DNA of 64,000 bases from Strix aluco (taxonomy: Eukaryota; Chordata; Aves; Strigiformes; Strigidae): positions 7,965,256 through 8,029,255 of the forward strand of contig NC_133954.1 in the NCBI RefSeq assembly GCF_031877795.1, written 5' to 3'. The notes under the pieces are model-generated. The model worked only from the letters and a program-made list of their open reading frames with translations, ran no database searches and was not told where the DNA came from. The position numbers were made by a program, and so were the translations under genes. Every line of letters begins with the position of its first letter. Position 1 is the first letter of the stretch. Of this stretch, positions 25,421-38,154 are shown piece by piece.

Positions 25421-25456
25421 ATGATGTCTGAGAATGTCCATTTCTGGGACTCTTAG
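25421..25456 (+). other. Possible overlapping upstream ORF on HOXB9 mRNA
   Basis: Two consecutive ATGs at 25,421 and 25,424 open a frame of 11 codons plus stop that overlaps the HOXB9 start codon (25,434) in another frame and ends at 25,456. The second ATG has A at -3. If the mRNA starts upstream of 25,421, this could lower HOXB9 translation. It is not claimed as a protein gene. Confidence 0.4.
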
Positions 25457-28400
25457 CAATTATTATGTCGACTCTATTATAAGTCATGAAAGTGAAGACT
25501 CGCCTTCAGCTAAATTTTCATCTGGGCAATATACAAGTTCCAGGCAAGCTGGGCACAATGAGCATCTAGAATTCCCCTCCTGTAGTTTTCAGCCAAAACC
25601 TCCAGTTTTCAGCGCCTCCTGGACTCCTTTGAATCCACATTCTTCTGGTACCCTTCCTGCCGTCTACCATCCATATATTCAACATCAAAGCGTCCCATCT
25701 GATAGCAGGTATCTACGGAGCTGGCTGGATCCAGTACCCAGAGCAGAAAACCTCCCCGGGCAGGGATCTGTTAAGGCAGAGCCGCTGCTGGGCCGTCCCG
25801 GGGATGTCCATAAACAGGGAACACAGGAGTACAATTTAGAAACTTCTGCTGCAAGGGAAGGGATCGTTTCCAATCAAAGGCCCAGCTTCGAGGACAATAA
25901 AGTTTGTGAAGGAAGCGAAGACAAAGACAGGACAGATCAAAGTAAGTTATAAAAGTGAGGAAGTAAACAGTATAAAAGCTGGAGGAGGTGCAATAAAAGG
26001 GGACAATGCTGCGTAAAGTTTAAAATCAGGGCTTAAAGAAAAGTCTCAGCTTGCTGATGCCAACCTAAGGGGAGAGGTGGGGAGGGGAGAGGGGTGGCAT
26101 TGTCTCTGCCGGTAAATAAAAATAAAAATAAAAATGAGCGTCGTCTCTGAGCTTAAACAGAGTCCAGAGCGGACAAAAGCTGGAGCGAGTCACCCTCTTT
26201 CCTACAGAGCGCTGGCTCCGGCAGCAGAGACCACTTTAGTAAGCGGGAGTAAATCTGCGCGGGTGCGGGCGGTGGGGACGGGAAGGGACGGGGGGAGCCA
26301 GTAAATGTCGGGGCGAAAGGCAGGGAAAGGGGAGCGGAGGGCGGCGGTCGGGGGACAAGAAGAAGAAGGGGGGAAAGAGGAAAAATCGCGGAGGAAAAGT
26401 TCACGTGGGGGGATGTAAACAGCAGCGGGGGCTTCTCCGCGCCCGCCGCTCCCGCGTACCCCGGCAGATGCGGGGACCGGCTCGCTCCCCTCGGGCTTTT
26501 GGTGGCGGTGTCTTTGTTTTATTCCTCGTGTTTGTTTGTTTGTTTGTGTTTTTTAATTGTTTGTTTATTAAATGCAACGGTTCAGGGTATGAATATTTCA
26601 AAGCCACGCTCCTTCCTAGTTAAAAAAAAAAAAAAAAAAAGGAGGGAGGGGGTTGCTTGCAACTTAATTAGCTTTTATTTGTAATGTAGCCAGATTGGGG
26701 AAACAGTTAAACTTCAGCATGTGCTTTTTCCGCGAGCTGGCTTGTCTTTTTTCCCCTGAAATATAGAAAAAAAAAAATCATTCGCCTAGAAAATATCTAA
26801 TACTACTATCAATAATGCTATTAATAATACTATTATTAATAATAATTATAATAATTATTATAATAGTGATAATAATAATAATCATGCAATGGCGTTTGAG
26901 TAAGAAAGAATCAGTATCTGCACCTCGTGCCGATCCGGTTGGTACCTGGTTTCCATCTGAAAGGTAAACCGGAGCCAAAGCCCGAGCAGGAGGCAAAGAA
27001 AGAAACTTGGCTTCACCCCCACGGTAAATATTTTGCAGTGAAAGCCGAAGTTTTCCAAACTGGCAGAGGAGCAGCCCCCGTCGAGGGTATAACTCCTCGG
27101 AGTCTGTGCAGGACGCACTGACACAGTCATTTTTTTTCCCCTTGAATTAACTTCTATTTTCCCCCCCCCCTCAACGTGGAACAGCAACAGAGATTGCCAT
27201 TGCAAGCAGACGATTAAAAATACAGTATATTCTCGCCCTTCATGATTTCCTCCCCTCCTTGTGCAGGATGTTATGGTGACATTTTTTTTTTTCCTATCAT
27301 TTAACTTGCACACAGACACACAGGCACACACACACACTCACACACACACACAAAAAGAAAGTCCTATTCTATTGTACTGGGCACAGATCCAGAACAAACT
27401 GCAACCGTGAGGTGAATGATTTGAGAGAATTAAATATCCAGGTTCTGTGCTCAATGTCCCTGAAATTGAATATATAAAAATCTTGTCCAAGAAAATGTTA
27501 TTAAGTTATAAGTAAGTGCAGGGACCCGCGCTAAGAGGATGCTGTGTGGTTTCTATGGCATGTGGTTACGATGCATATTTTGTTTTAAATAATAGTTTAA
27601 TTTGGGCTGATGTTGAGAGCCTGCCAGGGCTGGAAGACGGAGCTGTTTTTGCAGAAAGTACTCCCACCAATTTCCCTGACTCTTTCAATTTTTGAAAATA
27701 TTTCTTAATAATGAATCTCCCTGTGTATGGCACAGGGATCTGTTAATTTATTTGCTGGATTTCAAAGAAAAGATGTGCCAGAGCCTCTTCCCATTCACTT
27801 CCCTGGTTAGGGATTTGTGTATAGTGAATCAATAAAGCAACACTGGCGTTTAAAATATCTTGTATTTTAACGATCCAAAATATGACCAAAAAATAAAACC
27901 AAAGCGAATAAAAATCTGTTATGAAGCAGAGCCCTCCATTGCCATTAAAGGATGGGTAGCAGGATTAACAGTATCAATTATTAACAGCTTTCTTCCTCTT
28001 TAATATTTAATTCTGCATATTAGATCAAGTCAATTACATTAAGGAAATAGCCGTGCAAATTTGTAAGAGGCAGTACTTACAGGGGAAGATTAACCGGATT
28101 ATTTTTTTAAAATATTCAATATATTTCATTTTACGTAGAGGAAACGTTCTGTTGGCGCACGCGTGTGTGTATGTATATATTTATAATGGTCCATTTAATT
28201 GGTGTAAAGGTTTATGGCTTCAGTCATAATTTCAGAGGAGGCAAAGGAAATAAAATAGAAATACGTGGTCTGTCTATAACCCTTCGTTTTACTCTTTCCC
28301 GCCTCTCAGTTACCCAACGGTCAGCTAATATTTGCATGTGATTAGTAAATGTTCTATTATTTACCCTAAACCCACTTCACCTTTGGGTGCGACCTGCCTG

Positions 28401-29625
28401 TCTGTGGGGGTGTTTTCTGCTCCCAAAATGTTGCTTTCTCCCCCCATCCCACCCCTGGAATAGGCTCATTCCTGAAATGCCCCTTTTCCAAAAGATTCCC
28501 ACGTAACTTCTCCCACACGCGAGGGTGACGGGCAGCCTGTTATTTATTTCTGGCTGCATTTGCAGCCCTGCAAATGTCCATGTCTCTGGGTAACACTGTC
28601 CAGATCTCCGGCAGCAGAGTCCATCCAGCCCTCAGAGGATGTTTATTGTATCGAGACCGTTTCTTGCCACATAGCAAAAAATAGGCAGGATTTATGAAAG
28701 GTTTCTCCAGACCTCCTCTCTCTGCTCTTTTCCAGCGCGATGTGTCTGTAGGAGTAAATCTGTAGACACGTGGGAAAACACGTCTGAAAAAAAAAATATA
28801 TGTATTTTTTGCATTGGTTTCTTTGTATATAGCGTGCGCAACGTGCAGATGGGCGTTATGCAAATCTATAAGTGCATGTGGGTGTTCACCTGGCATAGAG
28901 GGACCTGGGGGAAAGTGGGGGGAGCTCTGCCAGTGGCACGTGTGCACCCAAACATACGTGTGCGCACCGACACGGAAACATGTGTGCGCCCAGCCACGCG
29001 TGTGCGGTCATGTGTGCGCACAGCCTGGGGAGGGGGGGGCGCAAAAACACAAGCCTGTGCGTACAGGCAGCGCAGGTCCGCGGTCCGCGGGTCCCAGCCC
29101 ACCCACCCCACCCCCCCCCCCCCCACTCGGGAGGGATGGGGTGCGTGTGAGGCGGTATTTCGGGATTGGGTCCCCCACCCCCACCCCTCCGCATCCGCGC
29201 AGCCTGTGCTCGCCCTGACGATCCCGTGTGATTTTTCCTACGGCCTCCGCTGCTCGCTCCGGTGCCAGGGAGCATTTTTCACCCGGGCGTGCATATGCGG
29301 ATGTATAATCTTAATATTTGATGGCATGATTAAAACCTTCTGAGAAACACTCAAGCTGCATCGTATTGATCTTGCTGCTTTTCTTTCAGCCAACCCAGCT
29401 GCCAGCTGGCTGCACGCCCGTTCCTCCAGGAAAAAACGATGCCCTTACACCAAATACCAGACCCTGGAACTAGAGAAGGAGTTTTTATTCAATATGTACC
29501 TGACGAGGGACCGTAGACACGAAGTGGCCAGACTCCTCAACCTGAGTGAGAGACAAGTCAAAATCTGGTTTCAGAACCGAAGGATGAAAATGAAGAAAAT
29601 GAACAAGGAACAGGGCAAAGAATGA
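25434..29625 (+). CDS. HOXB9: Homeobox protein Hox-B9
   Basis: Two coding exons, 25,434-25,941 and 29,390-29,625, join in phase 1 at a GTAAGT donor and a TTTCAG acceptor to give 247 aa (human about 250). The protein starts [20 protein letters not shown], the group-9 signature. The joined region reads [20 protein letters not shown], with the tryptophan (about residue 176) that group 9 uses to contact PBX in place of a YPWM hexapeptide. The homeodomain spans about residues 182-241, with W48, F49, N51 and R53 present in [10 protein letters not shown], followed by a short tail ending NKEQGKE. It is a nuclear sequence-specific transcription factor that patterns the thoracic to lumbar axis. The chosen ATG has A at -3 and begins the conserved N-terminus. 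It is the most 5' HOX gene in the window; miR-196 lies upstream. Confidence 0.97.
25942..29389 (+). other. HOXB9 intron
   Basis: A 3.4-kb intron with donor GTAAGT and acceptor TTCTTTCAG. It holds a GC-rich start (26.2-26.5 kb), an A-run near 26,622-26,640, an ATT/AAT microsatellite with internal palindrome (26,807-26,884), a CA microsatellite (27,309-27,352) and a C14 run at 29,111-29,124. The central part (27.5-28.35 kb) is AT-rich with many TAAT/ATTA words and could hold an enhancer. No coding exon is supported. Confidence 0.75.
26807..26884. repeat. ATT/AAT-rich microsatellite with hairpin potential
   Basis: Alternating AAT and ATT units over about 78 bases in the HOXB9 intron. The middle part is its own near reverse complement, so it can fold back or extrude. 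It is a simple repeat, probably length-variable. Confidence 0.8.
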
Positions 29626-30638
29626 AAAAACAGAAAAGCAGCATCCCCCCCCCTCCCCCCCTCCCCTCCCAGCTCCCCGCCTCCGCGGCCGCGCACCCCC
29701 CCTGTAGTGCTGCCAAATCCCCCAAACACGAGGGAAAAACGTCCCCGTTTCCCATCTCCACCTTTGCATGCGAGATGTTGCTTATTATTCTTTTTTATCT
29801 TCTTAGTATTGCCACATAGGAGGCAACTTAGCCAAAACTGCAGCTCCTTTTTGGGGACACATGCTGGGTTTTGTTTCTGTTCTCTTGTTTTCTTTCCCTA
29901 TTTTTTTTCCTTTCTCTTTTCTTCTCCCTGCAGTGTAACATAGACACAGGCTCCTGTCTGAGCAGCAGCTTTCTCTGCTTGTGTTTTCTCCATGGAAAGC
30001 AAGACGGCAAACACAACTGGCCACAAACAACCCCGGCCCAAGCCCCCACCAAACCTCGCTGTCTTTCTTTATCCACGTAAGGACAATGATTGTCTATAAC
30101 ACTCAAAAAAAACCCCGGCGCGCACACACACACACACACACACACACTCTCACACTCACACGTTGAGGTGGCCAAGGAACCAGACGATTTAATTAAACTA
30201 CTGCAAGACAGACACATTCGTAAGACTTGCGTTTAATTGCACCCAACAAATCATTTTCAATTCGCCAACTTTATGCCGGGGTAGTCGGTTAATGACAGCC
30301 CAAATCCCAACTGCGCTGGGTTTCTCCCCCCCCCCCCTTTTTTTTTTTTTTTTTTTTAGTTTATTATGAGGGATTTTTATTTGAATCGTGCCATGGCAGA
30401 TATGTGACTTTGACCTGAAAGTTTAGTAGGATCCTTACAGGCAAACCTCCTCATCTGGTAGTTTTATACTGGGTCACTTGGAAGAGGAGAAAAGACGGGG
30501 AGGGAGGCGAGAGAGTGTGTGGGGGGCACTCTCAGAGCCGCATTGTAAATTATTTAGGAGAAAAAGGGGCGGAAGAACCCCTGCCAACTTATTCCTAACT
30601 TTTAGAGGAGAGGAAGAATGGGATTTTCTAGTTAAAAA

Positions 30639-30645
30639 ACTACCT
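30639..30645 (+). promoter_or_regulatory. miR-196 7-mer seed site, HOXB9 3'UTR
   Basis: ACTACCT pairs with nucleotides 2-8 of miR-196; the base opposite nucleotide 1 is T, so it is a 7-mer-m8 site. It lies about 1.0 kb after the HOXB9 stop codon, inside the probable 3'UTR. Confidence 0.45.
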
Positions 30646-31415
30646 TAGTAGAACTATAAGGGAGGGGAAGGTTGTGTTCTTAGTGCTAGCATATTTATAA
30701 TTTATTGTGAATTGACTTTTCCTAAAGCAGTAGGCTGTTGCAGAGATAAAGTGCCAACCCTAGCCTGTGTGTATTTCTTCCCCCTCCTGTTTGCTGAGAT
30801 GCTTTTAATACTTGAATGTCGGTGGGGTTTTGTTGGGGTGGGGTTGGTTTTTTGTTTGTGGGTTTTTTTTTTTTTTTTTCGCCTGAAGCGAGCTCCCGGC
30901 ATGTTTTCCCATTGCCACCCGCTTTCCTCCGGGGCCCGGTGCCACGCCGGGGCCGGGACCCGCCGCCTCCCCGGGGAAGGAGCCTCGTCCCGCGGGTGGC
31001 ACCGGGGGATGCGGCGGCTCCGCGCTACGCCCCCCCCCCCCCCCCGCCATCCCCATCCTCATCCTCATCCCGACGAAGCGTTTAGAGTAACAAATATAGA
31101 CCTTGCTGGTCTCATGCCATGCCGGCCGGAGCTGATTTCTCATCTGACAGATCCGCTGGAGGTTTCTCCAACCCGCCCGTGCGGGACTGGTTTCCCTTTA
31201 TCTCTGTAAGACTTAACTTTGTTTTGGGAAGGGGGGGGTGGGGGGGGTGGGAGGGGGGGGCCGGGGGGGTTTAGTACCAGTTGATTATATGGTGGGTATT
31301 GTAAAATGTGCTTGTGGTTGTGTTTCTGTGAATGTTGAAGCTCGTTTTCTGTTTCTACTGTGGCTTTCTAAGTATGCGAAGAGTTCTGCAGTTGATAGTG
31401 GATGGAAAATATCGA

Positions 31416-31421
31416 AATAAA
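31416..31421 (+). terminator. HOXB9 poly(A) signal (probable)
   Basis: AATAAA followed within 30 bases by a T- and GT-rich stretch, about 1.8 kb after the HOXB9 stop codon. It is the best-placed signal between HOXB9 and HOXB8. Confidence 0.55.
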
Positions 31422-34400
31422 CCTCTCTCGTTTTCTTCGTGTGCAAATTTGTATATTTAGCTGCCAGGAGGCTTTCTAGGAACAAGGCGAGTGTAAGGTG
31501 GCTTGTTTTAATAGGGTGGGGAAAAAATAGAGAAAAGAAATTTATTTCTGCTGTATATGTGAACGAACCATTGGAAACCTGATTTCAGAAGCGACAAACT
31601 TGTGTATCCTTTAGCGTCAGGTTTTGTGAGACCACTTTTATCTGCTGAACAGAGATTGCTCTGGGAAGAAGCGATAGGCAGATTTGCGTTTTTGGAAAGT
31701 GTTCCTGCTCCCCCCCCCCCCCCCCCCCCCGCCCCCCGCCGTCCCCGTCCCCGTCCCATGATCCAGAGATAAGAATCAAGTAGCTGCGCCTCGGTGCACT
31801 GAAATTTCCACCACTTCATTTCCTCTTGAAAGGGGCAAAAAAAAAAAAAAAATTAAAATCTTCCACTCGACAAGAAACCAGACCTTAAGTGTTTAAGACC
31901 ATTCCTCAGAAAGTGGTTGGGGTTTTTTGGTTGGTTTTTTTTGTGGTTTTTTTGGTGTTGTTTTTTTTTTTTTTTTTTTTTAATGCCTAGACTTTCTCTG
32001 TAAAACTTTCCATCATGAAGTAGCTCCTTGGGGGCTTCAAAATTTAACTGTTCTGTTGCCGGAGGGAGTTAAATGTAACCAAACTTCACCCTGTGTCAAA
32101 GCCCCTAATCTCCTTCCTCGAAACTCAATTAAGAAAAACAGTTTCGGAGACATCTTGAGCTGGGGAAAAAATCTTGGTGGCAGCAGGATCATTTCTCTAA
32201 ATCCGGATTTATTTAAAGGGGGGGGGGGGGGGGAAGATAGTGGGTTGAAAAACATGATTTAGCTGTGTTTAAGCTGGGCAGTCAAATTTTTCAGTTTTGT
32301 TTGATTCTTCTCAAGGATGGATGAAATTTAAAACTGCTCCATGCTGAATTGGTGGATTTCTCATATCTCGAACTGAGTATGGACTTGCCTAAATCCTCAT
32401 TACTATATTTTTCAGACCCGTATCTGTGACTTAATTGATGTTTGTAACCCATCGGCCACTCGGATTTAGAAACGTTTTTCACTTTCCTTAGAATTGTGGT
32501 AAAGAGCGGATATTTTTAAGACGACAATATAAGGTTCTTTTTAAATAGAATTTAAAATGTTAGTTCATTTTATTAGGAAATATGCTTACTTTAAAAATGT
32601 TGGAAAAACTGTCTTCTGTAGCATCAGCCCGGATGTATTTTCCAGAGATGTTTAATGCTCCAGAATAAAAATCGATTTTAGAACAACAGCACCTATATGT
32701 CATTGTGTTATACTGCTTCATCTAAAATTTCAGAAATATTTTCATTGTGTTTTCCTGCGTTCTTTAGTGGCTCGTTAAGTGTATTATAAGAATCAATTTT
32801 TGCTTAGGTTAAAAAAAAAAAAAAAGTCCAGAGGCAAATGGAAATAATTCCTCTCCGGTGTAGCAAGTGCTTACTTGGTCCCATGCAAACTTGCTGCGTT
32901 TCTAAATATTTTTTATTTTTAAATTGGATATCGTTAATCTCTGGTTACATTTACCGGTGTCTGTTTGTTTGTTTGTTTGTTTTTGAGGGTTTAATCTTTG
33001 CATTCCCGCATCAGCCTTAGGGGACCAGAAGGAAAGGCGCAGAGAGGACTGGCTTTATTTGACTTTCTTTGGTTTATTCCCCTACTGCCCAAGGAAAACT
33101 TTGCTCAAGAAAAATCAGAAACCCAAAACAAACAGTGGAAAACCCCACCCCACTTTCCCTGCTTGGCATCACCTCGGATTTGACACGCGGTTCCTTTTTC
33201 CAAGAGCTCAATGAGCGGTTCCTATAATTCCGTCTCTAAATTCGTTTGACATTTTATTGCTCATGAAGAAATACAAGCGCTTGGAAAGTGTTTCTATCTC
33301 TATATTTAAAAAACAAACAAACCCCAAGACCTGCTCAGCCCTGCAGGAAGCAGGTAGGGAGAAATATAACCAAGAATCTCTTTCCACTAATTTTTAACAT
33401 AATGGGAGCTCTAAAGGGCAATATTTCACTTCTTAAAAAAATCCTTTCTTTGGGGCAGCTCTGAAAAGAAAACAAAAGAAGAAGAAAGATATTTGGAGCT
33501 TACTGAGGGAAGAGAGAGAAAGGGAAGTAACTTGTCATAAAAAAAAAAAAAAAAAAAAAAGGAAAATTCAGTGCAGTGTGCTGCAATAAAAGAATATGAC
33601 CGCTATAAAACTTTATAGGGTATAAATTTCTGAAGGTTAAGGAACTAAACGGCTGTAAAGCAAACAGTGCAAGAAAACTTTCAGGAACTCCTAAATTACT
33701 ACAACGACTTGGGAATGTGGGGAAACCCAACGTGTAAATGCTCTTGTTTCTGCTTCAGTCACATACAAAGTTCCCCTCTTTTTTTTTTTTTTCCCTCCCT
33801 TAAGGGAGGGGGTAGTTAAAAAATAAGGCGGGGGGGGGGGGGGGGGGGGAGAAGAGAGGGAGAGAAAAGGTGGGGAGGGACTTTTGCTAATTTATTCTTC
33901 TCTTGCAGATGCCGTGAAAATCCAGCGCTCTGGATGATTCCCTTTGTTCTTTTTTTCCCCCCTTTCTTTTTTTTTTTTTTTTTTTTTCCTTTTTCCTTTA
34001 AAGCAATTCCAGGCTGCCAGAATGCTGAGCCATGCACACAACAACAACAACACACACACACAGAGGCCCCCCCACACTCCCACACTCCAAGTTCTGGCGA
34101 GACGTCTGGGCTTGGGAAGCTCTTTATCGGTTTACAGCTCTGGCCTTCCCCCTCCAGAGCAGAATGACCAATTGTTTAGTCTCGGAATTTGAAACAATAG
34201 CGGTTTTCAAAAGCAAACCCATTTTGCCTCTTTTATTGCCGGGTAGAGCGACTGGATGCTGGAGCTTCCCGCGCGTAAAACTTCAGCGCTGCGGGGCGAG
34301 GAGGAACAACTCGATTTTCCTTTTTCTCCCTCTTTTTCTCCCTCACCTCCCCTCACTTTTGGCTGGTTTTATTTCCCCAGGTCCGAGCGGGACCCCCCTT

Positions 34401-34474
34401 TTTCTTGCTCCCCACCTCCCCCCCCCCGGAAATCTCTCCGCGCCCCCCTGCGCAGGTTGCGGCTCCGCGCAGCG

Positions 34475-34488
34475 CCGCGAGGTGGCGC
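34475..34488 (+). promoter_or_regulatory. CTCF-like site between HOXB9 and HOXB8
   Basis: CCGCGAGGTGGCGC closely fits the CTCF core (compare CCGCGNGGNGGCAG), with one weak position. It lies in a CpG-rich block about 4 kb before HOXB8. CTCF sites between HOX genes act as domain boundaries in other clusters; that role here is inferred. Confidence 0.45.
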
Positions 34489-37455
34489 CCTTGCTCCACG
34501 CTAGACGCGCGTCTCCCGCGCTCGGCCGCGGGGCTCCGCGTAACACCTTGATTTCATTAGCGGCAGCCACCGGGCTGTTTGCTGGCGAGCATGAATAATC
34601 CCGAGGCATAAAATATAGGGTTAATTATAGCTATTTTGCCGATTTTATAGGTTACATCTATTTTTCCCTGCGAGGGTAAATTATGTGAGGCTTAACAAAA
34701 AAAAAAAAAAAAAGAGAGAGAGAGTTAATCTGGAGGCGCTGTGCCGGGATGCGGTGAGAGGTGGGACACGCATCTATTTTAAATGTTCATTTAAAAGGGA
34801 GAAAAAAACCATGGGGTTTTGTCTTCTGCTAGTTCGGGTGGAGGTGAGAGGACAGCTTCATTATCTCCAAACCGAAGATTTACGTTTGCAGGACTGAAAA
34901 AGAGAGGGCTCCAAGATTTCGGGGAGAAAGGCACACGCAGAATCAAGACATTTTGCCCTGGCTTTTTACCTTAGCCGTTAAGATGATCTGCGTTTTCTCG
35001 GCTCTTTATTTTCTATGTTTTAGGTTCACAACCATCGCCGAAAAAAAAAAACCCAACAGTATATGCTTTTTAGAAGTTGAACCGGTCATTTTTGGTACAG
35101 TTGCTCCGTCTTTTGGTGATGCTACTGCTCTTTGCCCAAGGTCTTCACTTAATATGTTTGGAAATATTTTTAAATTCTACAAAACAGTAAATTAATCCAA
35201 AATGCTATTAAGTTCACACGTTTTGTGATACATACAAATACTCCGCTCATGCAGCAGCAACCAAAATATAAACTTTTAACTCCACTAGTTCACTTTTATT
35301 TTGGCCTTTGTTTCTTCAAAATTACAAGACAAAAATTATTCAGACGTTCCAGTCCTTCAGCTACAAATAACATAGAAAGGCATGGTGGCAATAATTTCAA
35401 TATAGGTTTTCTTTCAAATTGTTATAAACCGGTATTTTCTGAATAAATATTTCCCCGAAGTCACACTAGAAAATACGCCCGTTCCCCGATAAGCTGCATT
35501 CTAGGGGGGAATGTAACAAATTAAACCGATACACGCGACAGAACAGGATGCGATATGGTGTTATAAGAGGCAAAGTTTAAGCATCTCAAGACTGTTTAAA
35601 TGCTATAAAATGAAATACAAATGTAAACAGAAATAGATGAGGAAAACAAAGAAAAATCCTGTCCTTGTGCATTCAGTAAAACGCAGAGTGAAAAGTTAAG
35701 GTTTACCTAGGAAAGGGTTTGGGGTTCTTTTTTTTTCCTTGTGAATTCCTAATAAATCTTTCCTCCACTGGGTATTTATAAATTATCTTCTCTCTCACAG
35801 ACACACACACACACACGCACACACACACATCCCCACTTGCTTTTTCTTATAATAGAAACATTTTCCTTTCATCAGGAATCTGAGTACAGTATAGGAATGA
35901 TTTAAGATCAGCCATTGATTTCTGGTGCATTGGTGAGTTACCATCACATCATGACCATAAAATTCTACTGCACTTGATAAAAATGTTAACTTCCAAGAAG
36001 AACTTCACTCCCGCCTTCTTGGGGTCTTGAACGGGAATTCCTGCTATTTTTTACTTTACAAACTTCGATAGATGGGAGTACGCCTGTAAATACACATAGA
36101 AGAAGATAGCTTCTTTTCTAAAAATACTTTGGTCGATTCTTCCTTTTTTTTTTTTTTTTTTCTTTTTTTCTTTCTTGAAAATTCTAGCATCGAGCATCCC
36201 CACGCCAGGCTGCAAAGCTCTATTTACTTGTGTGCACCATTTCTGGGGTTTTATGTTCAAAGATGAAACCAAAATCTGCTCAATCGACAATAAAAGTGTT
36301 GAGAAAAATAAAATGTTAACTTCTCTTTTAGGGGGGAAAAAGCCTTAATTATACCACTGCAAGTACTCCAACAACAATAATTACTTGAAAAAGCTCTTAG
36401 ACTCGACTGAAATTATCCCTACACAAAATAAAGGAAACGTATTTACTTAAATTATTTCTCTAAGGATGGTTTTAAAGTTTTATTCCGTTACTATCTTTGT
36501 TTTCTTTCTTTCTTGCTCTCTCTCTTTCTTTCTGTCTGTCTTAATTCCCTGCCTATTCCCACTGCCAATTTTAATGCAAGTATTTTTTTTTTTTATACCA
36601 AAGCCCTGGCAAGACGGACTAACCGAATCATTTCAACTTTTTCCTCTTTTCCATGTTGTGGAGGTTGAAAATTATCCCTCAGTCCCAGGCAGGCACGAAT
36701 GAAACCGTCTTTAATTCACCTTTCTCGTGTCAAACCCGCGCAGACAGATGCAATGGGAAGCAGCAGAAATCTACCCAGGGCAAAAGGAAAAAAAAAAAAA
36801 AAAAAAAAAAAGGTTTAAAAGAGTGTCTTTAGCTCCTATTGAAGGCTGAAGGATTGGAAAATATAGCTGGCATTGCGAGGGGCTTGGAGGGGCGTCGTGG
36901 GTGTTAGGCAGGCTGGGGCAGCGTTGGGTTGGGAGGGTTTGGTGTCGTTATTAGCTGAAATACGTCTCGGTAATATTTGCTGACTGCGATAAATGAATTT
37001 CAAAATCTACCCCCTGTGTGTTTAGATGGTGGAAAATTGCAGCGTTGGCATCTTAGGGGTAAGTTTGCTCCGTTGTTACCAAATGCCAATAAAATAGAAA
37101 GCCTCTCCTCTCCCATCCCCCTCTTCTCCCCAGTTTTCATTAGAAGTATCATGCAAAAAAAAAAAAAAAAAAAAAAAAAACCAACTTATTGAGGAGGGGG
37201 TGAGGTAGGGAAGAGCCATCAGTTACTGACCATAAAGGTTCTGTTCTGGATGTGATAAGCGACACAATACTTTTAGTTCCCAATCATCCCCAACCACATC
37301 TTGAACAAGTCCTCGGCGGGGGAGGAGGCAGGGAGGGGGCTGCGGGAGAGACACAAAAAGTCAATGTTATATATGAAAAACTATAATCATTTTAATTCAA
37401 TATTGACACCTCAACATCTCGCTATAATGCGGACGGGTCCAATCGAAACCTCTGG

Positions 37456-37553
37456 TTTATAGCAGTAGAGGAACGAACTCGTAAAATCCTAACGGCTTTT
37501 ATGTAGTGCGGTATAAACAACAACAACATCCCCGGCTTTATGGCGTTTTATAG
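37456..37553 (+). promoter_or_regulatory. Cluster of CDX/posterior-HOX motifs upstream of HOXB8
   Basis: TTTATAG (37,456), TTTTATG (37,497), CTTTATGG (37,536) and TTTTATAG (37,546) lie on the + strand within 98 bases. TTTATG/TTTATAG-type words are bound by CDX and posterior HOX proteins, and CDX control of Hoxb8 is established in mouse. The site cluster is seen; its use is inferred. Confidence 0.4.
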
Positions 37554-38154
37554 TTTGTTAAACAGTTTACAGCCTTTTTTGGGGCTATTACAAATGCAAT
37601 TCCCTTCATGTGATAGTTAAACCTTTATCAATAATAAGGAAATTGATCATTAAAATGTTAAATATGACTACCTCGTTTGTTTTAAAATATGTTTAGGGTA
37701 AGAAGCTGTATGATTTGATAACTTGTATTAAAATACCAATTACATTTATAGGACCTTTTAAAACTGGTAGCAATTAAATCGTGTTCTTTTACAGTTTTCC
37801 AAAGCGACCCTGACATTTAAAAAGGCTAAAACTGCCTCGTTAAAATTTTGAAATTAACGACTGCGAGCGCTTCTCTTTAATTTTCCAACACTCCCCAAAA
37901 ATCAATCTTTTGGGTGGTCTAGGTATGTGATTTGTTGTGAGGCGAGCGATATCTCATTAATGTAGGTAGTTAAACATATTTAATCCGTATATTCACCCCA
38001 CCTCCTTCTCCCTTCCCCTCTCGCTCCCTCTCTCTCTCTCTCTCTCGCTCCCTCTCCCTCTCTCGCTCCCCCTCGCTTGCTTTTCCTTCTTTATTCTCTC
38101 ACACTCTTCCTTTCACAATCATGCAGTGCAGAGTCCGTGTGGAGTAAGGAGAAG

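Larger units (their letters stand above)
29626..31440 (+). other. HOXB9 3'UTR (probable)
   Basis: The region runs from the stop codon to the first well-placed poly(A) signal at 31,416. It contains a CA13 microsatellite (30,122-30,147), a T-run near 30,339-30,357, a miR-196 seed match at 30,639-30,645, a GC-rich part at 30.9-31.05 kb and G-runs near 31,230-31,268. Its end is inferred from the AATAAA and the following GT-rich sequence; no transcript data are available. Confidence 0.55.
31441..38150. other. HOXB9-HOXB8 intergenic region
   Basis: No protein gene is supported. Visible items are a C21 run (31,710-31,730), G16 (32,218-32,233), G20 (33,830-33,849), long A/T runs (31,958-31,981; 33,537-33,560; 36,788-36,811; 37,155-37,180), a CpG-rich block at 34.24-34.56 kb carrying a CTCF-like site, a CA microsatellite (35,799-35,829) and a CT-rich tract at 38,000-38,075. 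The part at 37.37-37.98 kb is rich in TTTATG/TTTATAG words and is a plausible HOXB8 control element. Confidence 0.6.

Noticed and set aside
30409-30420. TGACTTTGACCT as a retinoic-acid response element
   Set aside because: Spacing does not fit DR2 or DR5, and it lies in the HOXB9 3'UTR. By eye I found no good DR2/DR5 element in the window.
37665-37671. ACTACCT miR-196 seed match
   Set aside because: It lies in the HOXB9-HOXB8 spacer upstream of HOXB8, not in a recognised 3'UTR.
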